Origin: Fibrobacter sp. UWEL
Lineage (GTDB): Bacteria > Fibrobacterota > Fibrobacteria > Fibrobacterales > Fibrobacteraceae
Length of the DNA: 64,000 nt
Direction of reading: 5' to 3'
Assembly: GCF_900142535.1 (NCBI RefSeq)
Contig: NZ_FRBE01000016.1
Location: 1-64,000 of the forward strand
Made by a program: the position numbers and the translations under genes. Shown here one piece after another: positions 35,016-44,024 of the stretch (position 1 is the first letter of the stretch; each line of letters opens with the position of its first letter). A model generated the notes under the pieces. The model ran no database searches. It saw only the letters and a list, made by a program, of their open reading frames with translations, and had not been told where the DNA came from.

Positions 35016-37070
35016 ATGGTTTTGAAAAATTTCTTCGGTCTTGCCTGTGGTTTTGGCCTCATGGCTGCCACTAGCGCATTCGCACTTCCCAAGTCCGCAG
35101 ATCTCGTAGCAGACATGGGCATGGGTTACAACATCGGTAATACCATGGAAGCCCCCGGTAATCCCACCATCTGGGGTAACGATTTCCCCACAGCCGAATA
35201 CGTCAAGGCTATCAAGGCTGCAGGCTTTAACTCCGTCCGCATTCCCTGCGCCTGGGATTCTCACGCATCCAATGGCGTGATCAATGCCGGCTGGCTGGAT
35301 TCCGTCAAGACCGTCGTGGACATGGTCGTTGGCGAAGGCATGTACGCCGTGCTGAACTCCCACTGGGATGGCGGCTGGCTGGAAGACCACGTCTTTGATG
35401 GCGCAGGCTACGACAAGAATGGCGCAACCACCAACAGTGCAGCCACCGTGGCAGCAACGCAAGAAGCCTACTGGGGCCAGATTGCGGCCAAGTTCGCCGA
35501 ATACGATGAACATCTGATTTTTGCATCTGCCAACGAACCGGGCGTTAACGACCCGTGGATGGATGGCGGTACCGACAACGGCCAGTGGGGTTTTGATGCC
35601 GCCCGTATGAAGGTTCTGCGTCAGTACCACGAAGCCTGCCTGAAGGCAGTCCGTAACGCCGGCGGCAACAACGCCACCCGTACCGTGGTGGTGCAGATGC
35701 CCCGTACCGAAATTGACAAGTATGAACTTTTGGCAAGTGATTATCCTACCGACCCCGCTGGCGAAGGCTACACCATGGCCGAAGCCCACTACTATCCGTA
35801 TCAGTTCTCCCTCATGACTGAAGACGCTACCTGGGGTAAGTGCTTCTACTATTTCGACGGAATGGGTTCTACCACCGACACACCTCATAACATGGGTTCC
35901 AGCGCAACCACCTTGGGCACCAAGCTCTATACCGAAGCTCAGTTCACAAAGCTTGAAACCGCCTTCGGTAGCAAGGGTATTCCCGTAATCATCGGCGAAT
36001 TCGGTGCAGTCAAGCGCCTCGAAGAAATCACCGGCGATAACCTGGGCCTCCACCTGAAGGGTCGTGCAGCCTGGTACGGTTCCGTGGCAAAGTCCGCCAA
36101 GGCTCACAACATCGTGACCTTCGCATGGGATACTGGCGATGAAGGCAATGGCAACATGACCATCATCCGTCGCCAGACCAAGAAATACGGCGGAAAGGTC
36201 GGTGACATCGTCGACATCGAAACTCTGAATGCCCTGCGTGCCGAATATAGCTTGGCAGCTCTTGAAGGACATTCCGTTATCGATTCCCTGGTCGCAGCAA
36301 GCAAGGACGATTCCAACAAGATGTTGTCCATTACCTACACCACTACCGGTCGCACCGACTCCAGCGAAGTGGGCACCATGCGTATTGACCTGGGCGGCAA
36401 GAATTGGAGCAAGTATATAGGCATTCAGTTTGATGCAGAAATCGACATTGCCAACGGCGGCCCCCTGGACGGCGAAACCTATGGTTGGGAAAGCGCATCC
36501 GTTTTCGCAATGACAGGTTCCTCCTGGACATGGCATGACTACAACCTGGATATCGAAGCAGGCAAGGCAACCTATAAGGTGATGTTCGAAGACATGTCCA
36601 ACGATTTCAACGCATCTTCCGTGAACGCCATCGGCCTGAACATCTACGGCACCCTGGTTACTGGAACCGTCAAGATGGACAACCTGATGCTTATCAAGAA
36701 GGACGGCACCCTTGAAGTCCTCAACGACTTCAACAAGAAGACCCCCACTCTGGAAGGCATTGCAGAAGGCAAGCTGGTTGCATCCACCTTTGCAGCCCCC
36801 ATCACCGCCATCAAGCCTGCAGCCATCGCAGCAAGCAAGATGTTCGTGAACGTCCAGCAGGGCTTCGTGAACGCCACCTTCCCCGCACAGGCAAACGTTC
36901 AGGGCAAGGCCATGATCATGAACACCATGGGTCAGGTCATTGCTAGCGAAAGCTTCGTGACCCGCTCCGGCAACAACACCGTTCAGCTGAAGGCCAACTA
37001 CCGCGGCGCCGCCATGCTCATCATCAAGCAGGGCAGCCAGGTATACAGCCAGAAGGTGATTCTGAAGTAA
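35016..37070 (+). CDS. Secreted GH5 cellulase 4 with CBM-like domain
   Basis: Encodes 684 residues from the ATG at 35016; a GTG two codons earlier lies within the ribosome site GAGGTG. Signal peptide MVLKNFFGLACGFGLMAATS. The GH5 domain has E174 (ANEPG) and E328 (IIGEFG). Its loop NSHWDGGWLEDHVFDG and the stretch through VQMPRTEID match gene 1 very closely. The following CBM-like sandwich (about 430-570) and the C-terminal domain (NYRGAAMLIIKQG...KVILK) match gene 3. So gene 4 combines the gene 1 type of catalytic core with the gene 3 type of ends. Surface beta-glucanase. Confidence 0.9.
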   Translation: MVLKNFFGLACGFGLMAATSAFALPKSADLVADMGMGYNIGNTMEAPGNPTIWGNDFPTAEYVKAIKAAGFNSVRIPCAWDSHASNGVINAGWLDSVKTVVDMVVGEGMYAVLNSHWDGGWLEDHVFDGAGYDKNGATTNSAATVAATQEAYWGQIAAKFAEYDEHLIFASANEPGVNDPWMDGGTDNGQWGFDAARMKVLRQYHEACLKAVRNAGGNNATRTVVVQMPRTEIDKYELLASDYPTDPAGEGYTMAEAHYYPYQFSLMTEDATWGKCFYYFDGMGSTTDTPHNMGSSATTLGTKLYTEAQFTKLETAFGSKGIPVIIGEFGAVKRLEEITGDNLGLHLKGRAAWYGSVAKSAKAHNIVTFAWDTGDEGNGNMTIIRRQTKKYGGKVGDIVDIETLNALRAEYSLAALEGHSVIDSLVAASKDDSNKMLSITYTTTGRTDSSEVGTMRIDLGGKNWSKYIGIQFDAEIDIANGGPLDGETYGWESASVFAMTGSSWTWHDYNLDIEAGKATYKVMFEDMSNDFNASSVNAIGLNIYGTLVTGTVKMDNLMLIKKDGTLEVLNDFNKKTPTLEGIAEGKLVASTFAAPITAIKPAAIAASKMFVNVQQGFVNATFPAQANVQGKAMIMNTMGQVIASESFVTRSGNNTVQLKANYRGAAMLIIKQGSQVYSQKVILK

Positions 37071-37147
37071 AGACCGCAGGCCCTAAGGATTTGTAAATCC
37101 CCAAAGTCCTAAGTCCAATTGACCGCGCGAAAATTTGGGATGTGTTT

Positions 37148-37175
37148 AAGCCCGGCCCCTTGTGGGTCGGGCTTT
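37148..37175 (+). terminator. Terminator after GH5 gene 4
   Basis: AAGCCCG (37148-37154) pairs with CGGGCTT (37168-37174), with an inner CCC/GGG arm; a short T run follows. Confidence 0.7.
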
Positions 37176-37232
37176 CTGTATGTTCTAAAGAACCCCAGCA
37201 GGAACAGCCCGCTTGGATAAAAAAAGATCTAC

Positions 37233-37269
37233 AAAAAAGAGCTGTACCTTGTTCAGATACAACTCTTTT
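37233..37269 (-). terminator. Terminator of maeB
   Basis: AAAAGAG-x-TGTA (37235-37246) pairs with TACA-x-CTCTTTT (37258-37269). On the minus strand it ends in TTTTTT, placing it 43 bases after the maeB stop. Confidence 0.75.
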
Positions 37270-37311
37270 CCTAAATACCCGCAGTAAAATCTTGCGGGGA
37301 TTTATAATCCA

Positions 37312-39612
37312 TTACTTCACGGGACGAGCCTTGTCGATACGTTCCTGAACGATTGCGTCGATGACGGCAGCAACGGTCAGGTTGAAGATATCGTGGACAG
37401 AAGCGTCGGCATCGGTGAAGTGAACCGGCTTCTTCAAGCCCATCTGTACAGGACCGATGGATTCGCCAACACCCATTTCCAGAAGCATCTTGCATGCAGT
37501 GTTTGCAGAAGAGAGGCAGGGGAAGATGAGGGTGTTAACGTCCTGACCCTTGATGGTGTTGAAGGGATACTTCTTGTCGCGAAGATCCTTGTTCAGGGCA
37601 ACGTTAGCCTGCATTTCGCCGTCGATAGCGTAGTCCGGATACTGTTCGTGAAGGATGTTAACTGCTTCCTGAACGGTGTTTGCAGTACCGCGGGCAGCAT
37701 TGTTGTCAGAACCGAAGTTAGCGTAGCTAAGCATAGCCATCACCGGTTCGTGTGCAAAGAACTTCACGGCGTCGTGAGTGAGCTTGACAATATCAACGAG
37801 GGTTTCTGCATCGGGATCGCGGTTCACCAGGGTATCAGCCAGGAAGAAGGTGCCCTTCTTGGTAGAAAGGATATGCATAGCACCGAAGTGCTTGTATTCC
37901 GGACGGATACCGATAATGTCCTTAGCCAGTTCGATGGAGGTAGTGATTCTGGAGTTTGCACCAGAGACGAATGCGTCTGCATCACCGGTCTTCACCATCA
38001 TCATACCGAAGTGGTTGCGTTCGAACATTTCGTCGCGAGCCTTTTCGAAGGTCACACCGTTACGGCCGTTTTCTTCGGCATAGATGCCAGCATACTTGAA
38101 GCGGCGATCAGCTTCGGCAGTAGAACGGGGATTAACCACATCGAGACCGGAGATATCCAGCTTTTCCTTGTCAGCAACTTCCTTGATGCGTTCCGGATTA
38201 CCCAGAAGGATCGGGAATGCAATGCCTTCTTCCTTAGCCTGGATAGCAGCCTTGATCATGTTGACGCTAGCACCTTCAGCGAATACAACGCGCTTGGGGT
38301 TGGAGCGAGCCATGTTTTCGAAACCGCGGATCAGCTTGTTGTCGTAGCCCATCATGTCGCGGAGGCTATCAGCATAAGCGTCCCAGTCGGTAATGGGCTT
38401 GCGAGCCACGCCACTTTCAATAGCAGCCTTAGCAACTGCAATAGACACGTCGGTCAGCAGGCGCGGATCCAGCGGCTTGGGGATGATGTACTTGGGACCG
38501 AAGCTGAAGCGTTCGGAGTTGTAAGCAATGTTCACTACATCAGGCACCGGCTTGCGAGCGAGAGCTGCAATAGCACGTACAGCGGCGTGCTTCATGTGTT
38601 CGTTAATAGCAGTAGCGCGAACGTCCAGAGCACCGCGGAAGATGTAGGGGAAGCCGATAACGTTGTTCACCTGGTTGGGATAGTCGCTACGGCCGGTTGC
38701 GAAGATAACGTCTTCACGAGCGGAGGTTGCTACATCATAGGAAACTTCCGGTGTGGGGTTTGCAAGAGCAAACACGATAGGCTTTGCAGCCATGGACTGG
38801 ATCATTTCCTTGGTGAGGATGTTGGGCTTGGAAAGGCCAAGGAACATGTCTGCACCCTTGATGGCTTCTTCCAGAGTCTTCACGTCTTCACGTTCGGTAG
38901 CGAAGAATTCCTTTTCCGGAGTGAGCTTGCCGCGACCCTTGTAGATCACGCCCTTGGAGTCCAGCATCACCACGTTTTCCTTCTTGACGCCCAGGGACAG
39001 GTACAGCTTGGTGCAAGCCACAGCAGCAGCACCGGCACCGTTCACCACCAGCTTGATCTTGTCGATGTCCTTGCCGGCAATTTCCAGAGCGTTCACGAGA
39101 GCAGCACTGGAGATAATTGCAGTACCATGCTGGTCATCGTGCATCACGGGAATATCCAATTCCTTCTTCAGGGTTTCTTCGATTTCGAAGCATTCCGGAG
39201 CCTTGATGTCTTCCAGGTTGATGCCGCCGAAAGTAGGAGCGATACCCTTAACGATTTCGATGAACTTCTTGGGATCCTTTTCGTTCACTTCGATATCGAA
39301 AACGTCCACACCTGCGTAGATCTTGAACAGAAGGCCCTTACCTTCCATCACAGGCTTACCAGCCATGGCGCCAATGTCACCCAGGCCCAGAACTGCAGTA
39401 CCGTTAGAAATCACTGCAACCAGGTTGCCCTTGCCGGTATAGTCGTAAGCAGTTTCCGGATTCTTTTCAATTTCCAAGCAGGGAACTGCTACACCCGGGG
39501 TGTATGCCAGGCCGAGATCGGTCTGAGTGCTGTGCGGCTTGGTAGGAACAACTTCGATCTTACCCGGTTTGCCGTTAGCGTGGTATGCAAGTGCCTTTTC
39601 TTCGAAGGTCAT
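37312..39612 (-). CDS. maeB: NADP-dependent malic enzyme, MaeB type
   Basis: Encodes 766 residues in the two-part MaeB layout. The malic enzyme half (about 1-430) has [42 protein letters not shown] and the nucleotide-binding [15 protein letters not shown]. The C-terminal half (about 430-766) is a phosphotransacetylase-like domain ([31 protein letters not shown]), which in this family is regulatory, not catalytic. It converts malate to pyruvate and CO2. It is monocistronic; a TATCTTGC box lies about 100 bases upstream and AAGGAG precedes the ATG. Confidence 0.95.
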   Translation of the reverse strand: MTFEEKALAYHANGKPGKIEVVPTKPHSTQTDLGLAYTPGVAVPCLEIEKNPETAYDYTGKGNLVAVISNGTAVLGLGDIGAMAGKPVMEGKGLLFKIYAGVDVFDIEVNEKDPKKFIEIVKGIAPTFGGINLEDIKAPECFEIEETLKKELDIPVMHDDQHGTAIISSAALVNALEIAGKDIDKIKLVVNGAGAAAVACTKLYLSLGVKKENVVMLDSKGVIYKGRGKLTPEKEFFATEREDVKTLEEAIKGADMFLGLSKPNILTKEMIQSMAAKPIVFALANPTPEVSYDVATSAREDVIFATGRSDYPNQVNNVIGFPYIFRGALDVRATAINEHMKHAAVRAIAALARKPVPDVVNIAYNSERFSFGPKYIIPKPLDPRLLTDVSIAVAKAAIESGVARKPITDWDAYADSLRDMMGYDNKLIRGFENMARSNPKRVVFAEGASVNMIKAAIQAKEEGIAFPILLGNPERIKEVADKEKLDISGLDVVNPRSTAEADRRFKYAGIYAEENGRNGVTFEKARDEMFERNHFGMMMVKTGDADAFVSGANSRITTSIELAKDIIGIRPEYKHFGAMHILSTKKGTFFLADTLVNRDPDAETLVDIVKLTHDAVKFFAHEPVMAMLSYANFGSDNNAARGTANTVQEAVNILHEQYPDYAIDGEMQANVALNKDLRDKKYPFNTIKGQDVNTLIFPCLSSANTACKMLLEMGVGESIGPVQMGLKKPVHFTDADASVHDIFNLTVAAVIDAIVQERIDKARPVK

Positions 39613-39843
39613 CTTATTTCTCCTTGTGTGTTTCCGTCGCGGTACAATTCAGCAAATCCGCCAGGGAAACGTGTTTTTCGGCGCGCAAGATAGCAATTTC
39701 TACAGGACTTGTAAAGATTTTAAAACTGTTACATTTCGCCAAAATCACGTAAAATAAGCAATAAATCAAGTTTTCCCATAACCCGCCATTATTTTTTCCA
39801 ATATGTGAAAATCTCTCCCTTTTTTTCTAATTTTCAAGTCACT

Positions 39844-40203
39844 ATGAGTGAAAACTGTCTTTTCTGCAAAATTATCAAGGGTGAAATTCCCTCCAAGAAG
39901 ATCTACGAAGACGACGATGTATTCGCCTTCTACGATATCGCCCCTCAGGCTCCGGTCCACTTCCTGGTCGTTCCCAAGAAGCACATTTCCAGCATCATGG
40001 AAATGCAGGCCGAAGATTGCGAACTGGTCGGTAAGCTTTTGTTCCAGGCACAGCGTATTGCTAAGGAACTGGGCCTGGAAGAATCAGGCGCACGATTTGT
40101 TTTTAACTGCAAGGAAGACGCAGGTCAGACCGTATTCCACATCCACCTCCATGTGGTAGGCGGACAGAAGCTGGGTTGGCCCCCGTTCCCCGTCCAGCAG
40201 TAA
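39844..40203 (+). CDS. HIT-family nucleotide-binding hydrolase
   Basis: Encodes 119 residues from the ATG at 39844 (MSENCLFCKII), the normal length of HinT-like proteins. The zinc-type CLFC start, DIAPQAPVHFLVVPKKHI and the catalytic triad motif HIHLHVVGG are all present. Members hydrolyse purine nucleoside phosphoramidates and related nucleotides. The frame opens earlier at 39805, but that N-terminus is not family-like. A TAATTTTC box lies 8 bases before the ATG. recO follows by 15 bases. Confidence 0.92.
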   Translation: MSENCLFCKIIKGEIPSKKIYEDDDVFAFYDIAPQAPVHFLVVPKKHISSIMEMQAEDCELVGKLLFQAQRIAKELGLEESGARFVFNCKEDAGQTVFHIHLHVVGGQKLGWPPFPVQQ

Positions 40204-40218
40204 AGATTATCCCGCAAG

Positions 40219-41022
40219 ATGATCAAGACTCGCGCCATCGTTCTTCATCGGTTTTCTTATAGCGATTCAAGCTTAATCGTTAAGGCCCTCACCGAAGAGA
40301 GCGGTATCGTGAGTTTTATCCTGAAAGGGGCCAAGCGCAAGGATTCCCCCTTCAAGGGAGCCCTGGACCCTCTGGCCCTTTCGGAAGTGGTTTTCCGCGA
40401 AAGCCCGCAAAAGGCAAATTCTGCCGACGGTGGGCTTATTTTCGTGAAGGAAGCGTCCCTCCTGAACTGGCGTGAGGATTTACGTAACGATCTCATGAGT
40501 CAGGCGGTCGCCCAAGTCATGGCGGAAATCGTCCTGAAATACGCACCCCAAGGCGTTCCCCTCCAGGATGAATTCGTCCTGCTCAACTCCGCGCTGGATG
40601 AACTGAACCAGAAAACGCCCCGCCAGGACATTTTCGCCCGGTGGCTTCTGGATACAAGCGACCTGTGGGGCTACCATCTGGACCTTACGTCCTGCAGCAG
40701 GTGCGAAAAGCCCCTCCAGCAGGCTGCCGCAGACTTCCATCCGGAAACAGGCGGTCTCATCTGTAAGGATTGCCTCGGGATCGACACGCCCCGAGCAAAG
40801 TCCCAAACCCTCCAGGGCCTATGGGCGTTACGCGCCCCCTCTCCCCAGGTTTTCGCGACGAGCCATCCCGACGAAAATCAAAACATCACAGGCGAACAGC
40901 GCCCCTTTGTGGAAAACGCCCTCCTCGCCTACCTTCGAAACCATATCGGCTTCCTCAAGGAACTTCATTCTATTCAATGGTTACAGGAGATTAGAAAACT
41001 ATGCTCACCGCAAATGACATAA
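40219..41022 (+). CDS. recO: DNA repair protein RecO
   Basis: Encodes 267 residues. The N-terminal OB fold starts with IKTRAIVLHRFSYSDSSLIVKALTEESG, and the C-terminal part has a CxxC...CxxC zinc site (CSRCEKPL and LICKDC, about 155-190). RecO loads RecA with RecF/RecR and anneals single strands. Its last 22 bases overlap the start of panB, so the two are probably cotranscribed, an odd pairing by function. Confidence 0.9.
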   Translation: MIKTRAIVLHRFSYSDSSLIVKALTEESGIVSFILKGAKRKDSPFKGALDPLALSEVVFRESPQKANSADGGLIFVKEASLLNWREDLRNDLMSQAVAQVMAEIVLKYAPQGVPLQDEFVLLNSALDELNQKTPRQDIFARWLLDTSDLWGYHLDLTSCSRCEKPLQQAAADFHPETGGLICKDCLGIDTPRAKSQTLQGLWALRAPSPQVFATSHPDENQNITGEQRPFVENALLAYLRNHIGFLKELHSIQWLQEIRKLCSPQMT

Positions 41023-41747
41023 TGCAAAAAAAAGTCAGAGGCGAAAAAGTATCCATGATTACCGCTTACGATTTCGCCTTCGCCCAAATGGCAGAAGCAG
41101 CCGGCATCGACCAGATTCTGGTAGGTGACAGTCTTGCCAATACCATGCTAGGCTACAAGAGCACCCGCGAAGTGGGAATGACAGAAATGCTGATCTTTGT
41201 TTCTGCCGTATGTCGCGGCGCCCCCAACACCCATGTGGTCGCAGACATGCCCTACCTCAGTGACGAAAATCCCCAGCTGGCCTATGACAACGCCCGCCGT
41301 TTCATGGACGCAGGCGCCTCCTCCGTCAAGCTGGAAGGCATCAAGGAAGGTGTATTCGAAAAGCTCATCGCCAACAACATCCCCGTTTGCGGCCACTTCG
41401 GACTCCTCCCCCAGACTGCGGAAAACTTCAAGCAGAAAGGCCGCACCGAAGAGGAGGCCAAGCTGGTCATGGATTCTGCGAAGTACGCCGATGAAGTAGG
41501 CTGTTTCGAATTCGTCCTGGAGCACATCCCCGAAGAACTGGGAACCCACATTACCAACCAGGTAAAGGCAGTAACCATCGGCATTGGCGGCGGAAAGTTC
41601 ACCGACGGCCAGGTGCTGGTGATGCACGACGCCCTGGGACTTCACAACCGTAAGATTCCTCCCTTCGCCACGAAGTTTGCAGATATCTACAGCGCCGGCG
41701 TGGAAGGAATGAAGAAGTACATCGCAAGCGTCAACGAAAAAATCTAG
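41001..41747 (+). CDS. panB: 3-methyl-2-oxobutanoate hydroxymethyltransferase
   Basis: Encodes 248 residues, slightly shorter than the usual 260-280. Clear PanB signatures: SMITAYDFAFAQMAEAAGIDQILVGDS (start segment), ADMPYLS, ASSVKLEG, GHFGLLPQT and VTIGIGGGKFTDGQVLVMHD; the usual GSGxxxDGQ is here GGGKFTDGQ. It makes ketopantoate, the first step towards pantothenate and CoA; coaBC for a later step of CoA synthesis is at 52261. The start overlaps recO. An intrinsic terminator follows. Confidence 0.94.
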   Translation: MLTANDIMQKKVRGEKVSMITAYDFAFAQMAEAAGIDQILVGDSLANTMLGYKSTREVGMTEMLIFVSAVCRGAPNTHVVADMPYLSDENPQLAYDNARRFMDAGASSVKLEGIKEGVFEKLIANNIPVCGHFGLLPQTAENFKQKGRTEEEAKLVMDSAKYADEVGCFEFVLEHIPEELGTHITNQVKAVTIGIGGGKFTDGQVLVMHDALGLHNRKIPPFATKFADIYSAGVEGMKKYIASVNEKI

Positions 41748-41779
41748 CGCTTGAAAACTCGCTGCGACATAAAATCCAG

Positions 41780-41806
41780 AAGGTTCCATCACGGAACCTT
41801 TTTTTT
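41780..41806 (+). terminator. Terminator after panB
   Basis: AAGGTTCC, loop ATCAC, GGAACCTT, then six more T. A strong perfect stem. Confidence 0.85.
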
Positions 41807-42021
41807 GTTTTCTTTGACCAGTCAAGACAAAATAAGCAAGAGTTTGAGACAAAGAATTTGGGAGTGATACAAACAAACTATCACCAGCATGTAATGAAAA
41901 TCACTTATAACAAAATTTTTCATAAAAATTTTCATTTTACGAAAAAAAGTTGTTGATTATTTGTTGAATTAAAGTTATTTTATAGACAATAAATTCACAA
42001 CAACCATAAGGAAGAAGAAAA

Positions 42022-42348
42022 ATGGCTACTGCAAAGAAGACTGTTGCTAAGAAGGCTGCCCCCGCTAAGGCTAAGGCTGCTGCAAAACCCGCTGCTAAGA
42101 AGGCTCCTGCTAAGGCTGCCGCTAAGCCGGCTGCTAAGAAGGCTGCCCCCAAGGCTGCTGCTAAGCCCGCTGCTAAGAAGGCTGCTCCCGCTAAGGCTGC
42201 TGCTAAGCCCGTAGCAAAGAAGGCTGCTCCTAAGGCCGCTGCTAAGCCGGTTGCTAAGAAGGCTGCTCCTAAGGCTGCCGCTAAGCCGGTTGCTAAGAAG
42301 GCTGCTCCTAAGGCTGCCGCTAAGAAGGCACCTGCAAAGAAGAAGTAA
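42022..42348 (+). CDS. Histone H1-like Lys/Ala/Pro-rich protein
   Basis: Encodes 108 residues made almost only of Lys, Ala, Pro and a few Val/Thr, in repeats such as AAKPAAKKAAPKA; there is no globular domain. This is the composition of bacterial H1-like DNA-binding proteins (HC1 tails, AlgR3-like) and of ribosome-associated basic tails. It probably binds nucleic acid by charge. Ribosome site AAGGAAGAAG. About 270 bases of AT-rich sequence precede it, with A/T dyads near 41913-41933 and TTGTTGATTATTTGTTG, suggesting a strong promoter. The repetitive DNA invites length change by recombination. Confidence 0.75.
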   Translation: MATAKKTVAKKAAPAKAKAAAKPAAKKAPAKAAAKPAAKKAAPKAAAKPAAKKAAPAKAAAKPVAKKAAPKAAAKPVAKKAAPKAAAKPVAKKAAPKAAAKKAPAKKK

Positions 42349-42380
42349 TCCTTCTAGCACAAGATTCTCTCTTGTAAAAG

Positions 42381-42412
42381 GTCCCCCGCATTGCGGAGGA
42401 CTTTTTGTTTTT
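42381..42412 (+). terminator. Terminator after the histone-like gene
   Basis: GTCC-C-CCGC, loop ATT, GCGG-A-GGAC, then TTTTTGTTTTT. The T run merges with the TACCTTTA box of the next gene (42414-42421). Confidence 0.8.
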
Positions 42413-42425
42413 CTACCTTTACGTC

Positions 42426-42791
42426 ATGATTTCTGAAAAAGACCTTGCTGAACTTGAAAGCGTCCCCTACGAGGAACGCATTACCCGCGTCGAAAAACTT
42501 CTGGAAGGAAAGTCCGAGCCCCGCGCCTTCGAACTTGGCCTCCTGCTGGCCCTCAAGATGGGTCAGGAACTGCGTCAGGGCAAGGAACTGGGCAGCGAAT
42601 CTGGCGACCTGGTGGCAAGCTGGGTAGGCAAGCATCCCGATTCTATCGTGGAAGAAGCAATTGCACTCGCCAAGGAATTTCTGACCAATCCCGCAAAGCT
42701 TGCGGAAAAGATCAAGGCCGGCTTCCAGAAGAAAGCCGAAGAAACCAAGGCCGCCGAATCCTCCCAGGACAAGTCCGAAGATGAACAATAA
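42426..42791 (+). CDS. Hypothetical helical protein
   Basis: Encodes 121 residues from the ATG at 42426, which lies 4 bases after a TACCTTTA box; an earlier in-frame ATG at 42405 would fall within the terminator. The protein looks all-helical and soluble (EERITRVEKLLEG, FELGLLLALKMGQEL, EEAIALAKEFL) with an acidic, Lys-rich tail. No family is recognised. Its last 11 bases overlap the next gene, so the two are coupled. Confidence 0.6.
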   Translation: MISEKDLAELESVPYEERITRVEKLLEGKSEPRAFELGLLLALKMGQELRQGKELGSESGDLVASWVGKHPDSIVEEAIALAKEFLTNPAKLAEKIKAGFQKKAEETKAAESSQDKSEDEQ

Positions 42792-43836
42792 GCTCATCGC
42801 CACGGTCGATATCGGAAGCCATAGCTGCATCATGCTGATTGCAGCTTTCGAAGACGCACCCGCCGCCCCCCAGGTCGCTGAGCCAACCGATGGTTCGACA
42901 AGCTCTCCAACCGAAGAAACTCAAGCCCCCGAACAAAGCCAAGGGGCCGAAGAGACCGAAGTGTCCAAAGTGCCCCGCAAGATTTTGGTCCCCAAACTGC
43001 AGAAGGTTGAAGTCTGCCGTCTGGGCGAAGACATTTACGAGACCGGCTCCATCAGCGAAAAGCGCATCGAGGAACTGACCCGCATCATGACCAAGTTCCG
43101 TATGGACCTTCACGCTCTGGGCGCCGACCTGAAGGCCGCTGCCGCAACGGAAGCCATGCGCAAGGCCGAGAATTCCGAACAGGTTCTGGACGCTGTAGAA
43201 AAAGCCCTATGGGTACGTCCCCAGATTATCTCTGGCGAACAGGAAGGCAAGCTGACCTTCCGTTCCGTCCGCGAATGGCACGGCAAGGACATTGTCACCC
43301 TGGACATTGGCGGTGGCTCTACGGAACTTTCCAACGGGGAAACTACCTTCTCCATTCCCGTGGGCGCTCTCAAGATGTTCAAGGAAATGGGCCCCATTCC
43401 TGGCCCCGAATACAAGAAGTTTGTGAAGGAAGCCTTCAAGGACGTATCCTTCAAGGGTATGACCAAGAAACAGGTCCACCTGATAGGCGGTACAGGAACC
43501 GCCCTAGCCATGGTCTACCTCAACAAGCAGGTCTTTGACTACAAGGCTATCGAAGGTCTGGAACTGACCATCCGCGATCTGGATGCCGTCACCACCCGCA
43601 TTACCAACCTTTCCAAGGAACTGCGTGCCATGCTGCCCGGCCTGGAAAACGGCCGTCACGACGTGATTATCTGCGGTCTGTTCTGGCTCAAGTCCCTTCT
43701 GGAAAAACTCCGCGTAGAAAGTTTCAAAATAAGTACTGCCGGTTTACGTTTCGGTTTGCTATATCCGCCGGAAGCTGAACCCGAAGAAAAGCCCAAGGCC
43801 AAGCGCACCCCACCCTGGCTCAAGAAAAATGATTAG
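42781..43836 (+). CDS. Ppx/GppA-family phosphatase with inserted linker
   Basis: Encodes 351 residues. The actin-like ATPase fold is clear: TVDIGSHSCIMLIA (phosphate loop 1), CRLGEDIYETGSISEKRIEEL, TEAMRKAEN, IISGEQEGKLTF, VTLDIGGGSTEL (loop 2) and LIGGTGTALAMV. Enzymes of this family hydrolyse polyphosphate or pppGpp. Between the first two strands (about residues 20-60) sits a Pro/Glu/Ser/Thr-rich insert, part of which is encoded by a palindromic repeat (42882-42912). At 351 residues it is the short form, lacking the C-terminal HD-like domain. Confidence 0.85.
   Translation: MNNKLIATVDIGSHSCIMLIAAFEDAPAAPQVAEPTDGSTSSPTEETQAPEQSQGAEETEVSKVPRKILVPKLQKVEVCRLGEDIYETGSISEKRIEELTRIMTKFRMDLHALGADLKAAAATEAMRKAENSEQVLDAVEKALWVRPQIISGEQEGKLTFRSVREWHGKDIVTLDIGGGSTELSNGETTFSIPVGALKMFKEMGPIPGPEYKKFVKEAFKDVSFKGMTKKQVHLIGGTGTALAMVYLNKQVFDYKAIEGLELTIRDLDAVTTRITNLSKELRAMLPGLENGRHDVIICGLFWLKSLLEKLRVESFKISTAGLRFGLLYPPEAEPEEKPKAKRTPPWLKKND
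42882..42912. repeat. Palindromic repeat, in frame in the ppx-like gene
   Basis: GGTCGCTGAGCC, then AACC gat GGTT, then CGACAAGCTC: outer GAGC/GCTC and inner AACC/GGTT pair as a hairpin. Contains TTCGACAAGCTC, related to the CTTCGACAGGCTC core seen inverted in the pectate lyase. It is translated as AEPTDGSTSSPTEE. Confidence 0.55.
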
Positions 43837-43892
43837 TGAAAATTAGGCGACGATGCCGCTCATTAAACAAAAGACGAAGGAAAAGAACATTC

Positions 43893-43941
43893 TAGAGAAT
43901 AGAAACTAGAAATTAGAGACTAGGGTACAGGGTATAGATGT
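43893..43941 (+). repeat. Heptamer tandem array, TAGNNNN type
   Basis: Seven units exactly 7 bp apart: TAGAGAA, TAGAAAC, TAGAAAT, TAGAGAC, TAGGGTA, CAGGGTA, TAGATGT. Located 57 bases after the ppx-like gene. Confidence 0.85.
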
Positions 43942-43986
43942 CAAAAAGATGAAACATCCCGAACAGCCTACACTTGCCTCCCGCAG

Positions 43987-44021
43987 CCCTAACCCCTAGA
44001 CCCTAGCCCCTAACCCCTAAT
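43987..44021 (+). repeat. Heptamer tandem array, CCCTAAC type
   Basis: Five 7-bp units: CCCTAAC, CCCTAGA, CCCTAGC, CCCTAAC, CCCTAAT. The array ends 3 bases before the ATG at 44025, filling the place where the ribosome site would be. Confidence 0.88.
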
Positions 44022-44024
44022 ATT

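Noticed and set aside
37393-39693. Open frame of 766 codons on the plus strand opposite maeB
   Set aside because: It mirrors the maeB codons; the maeB protein has complete family motifs, while the antisense product has none.
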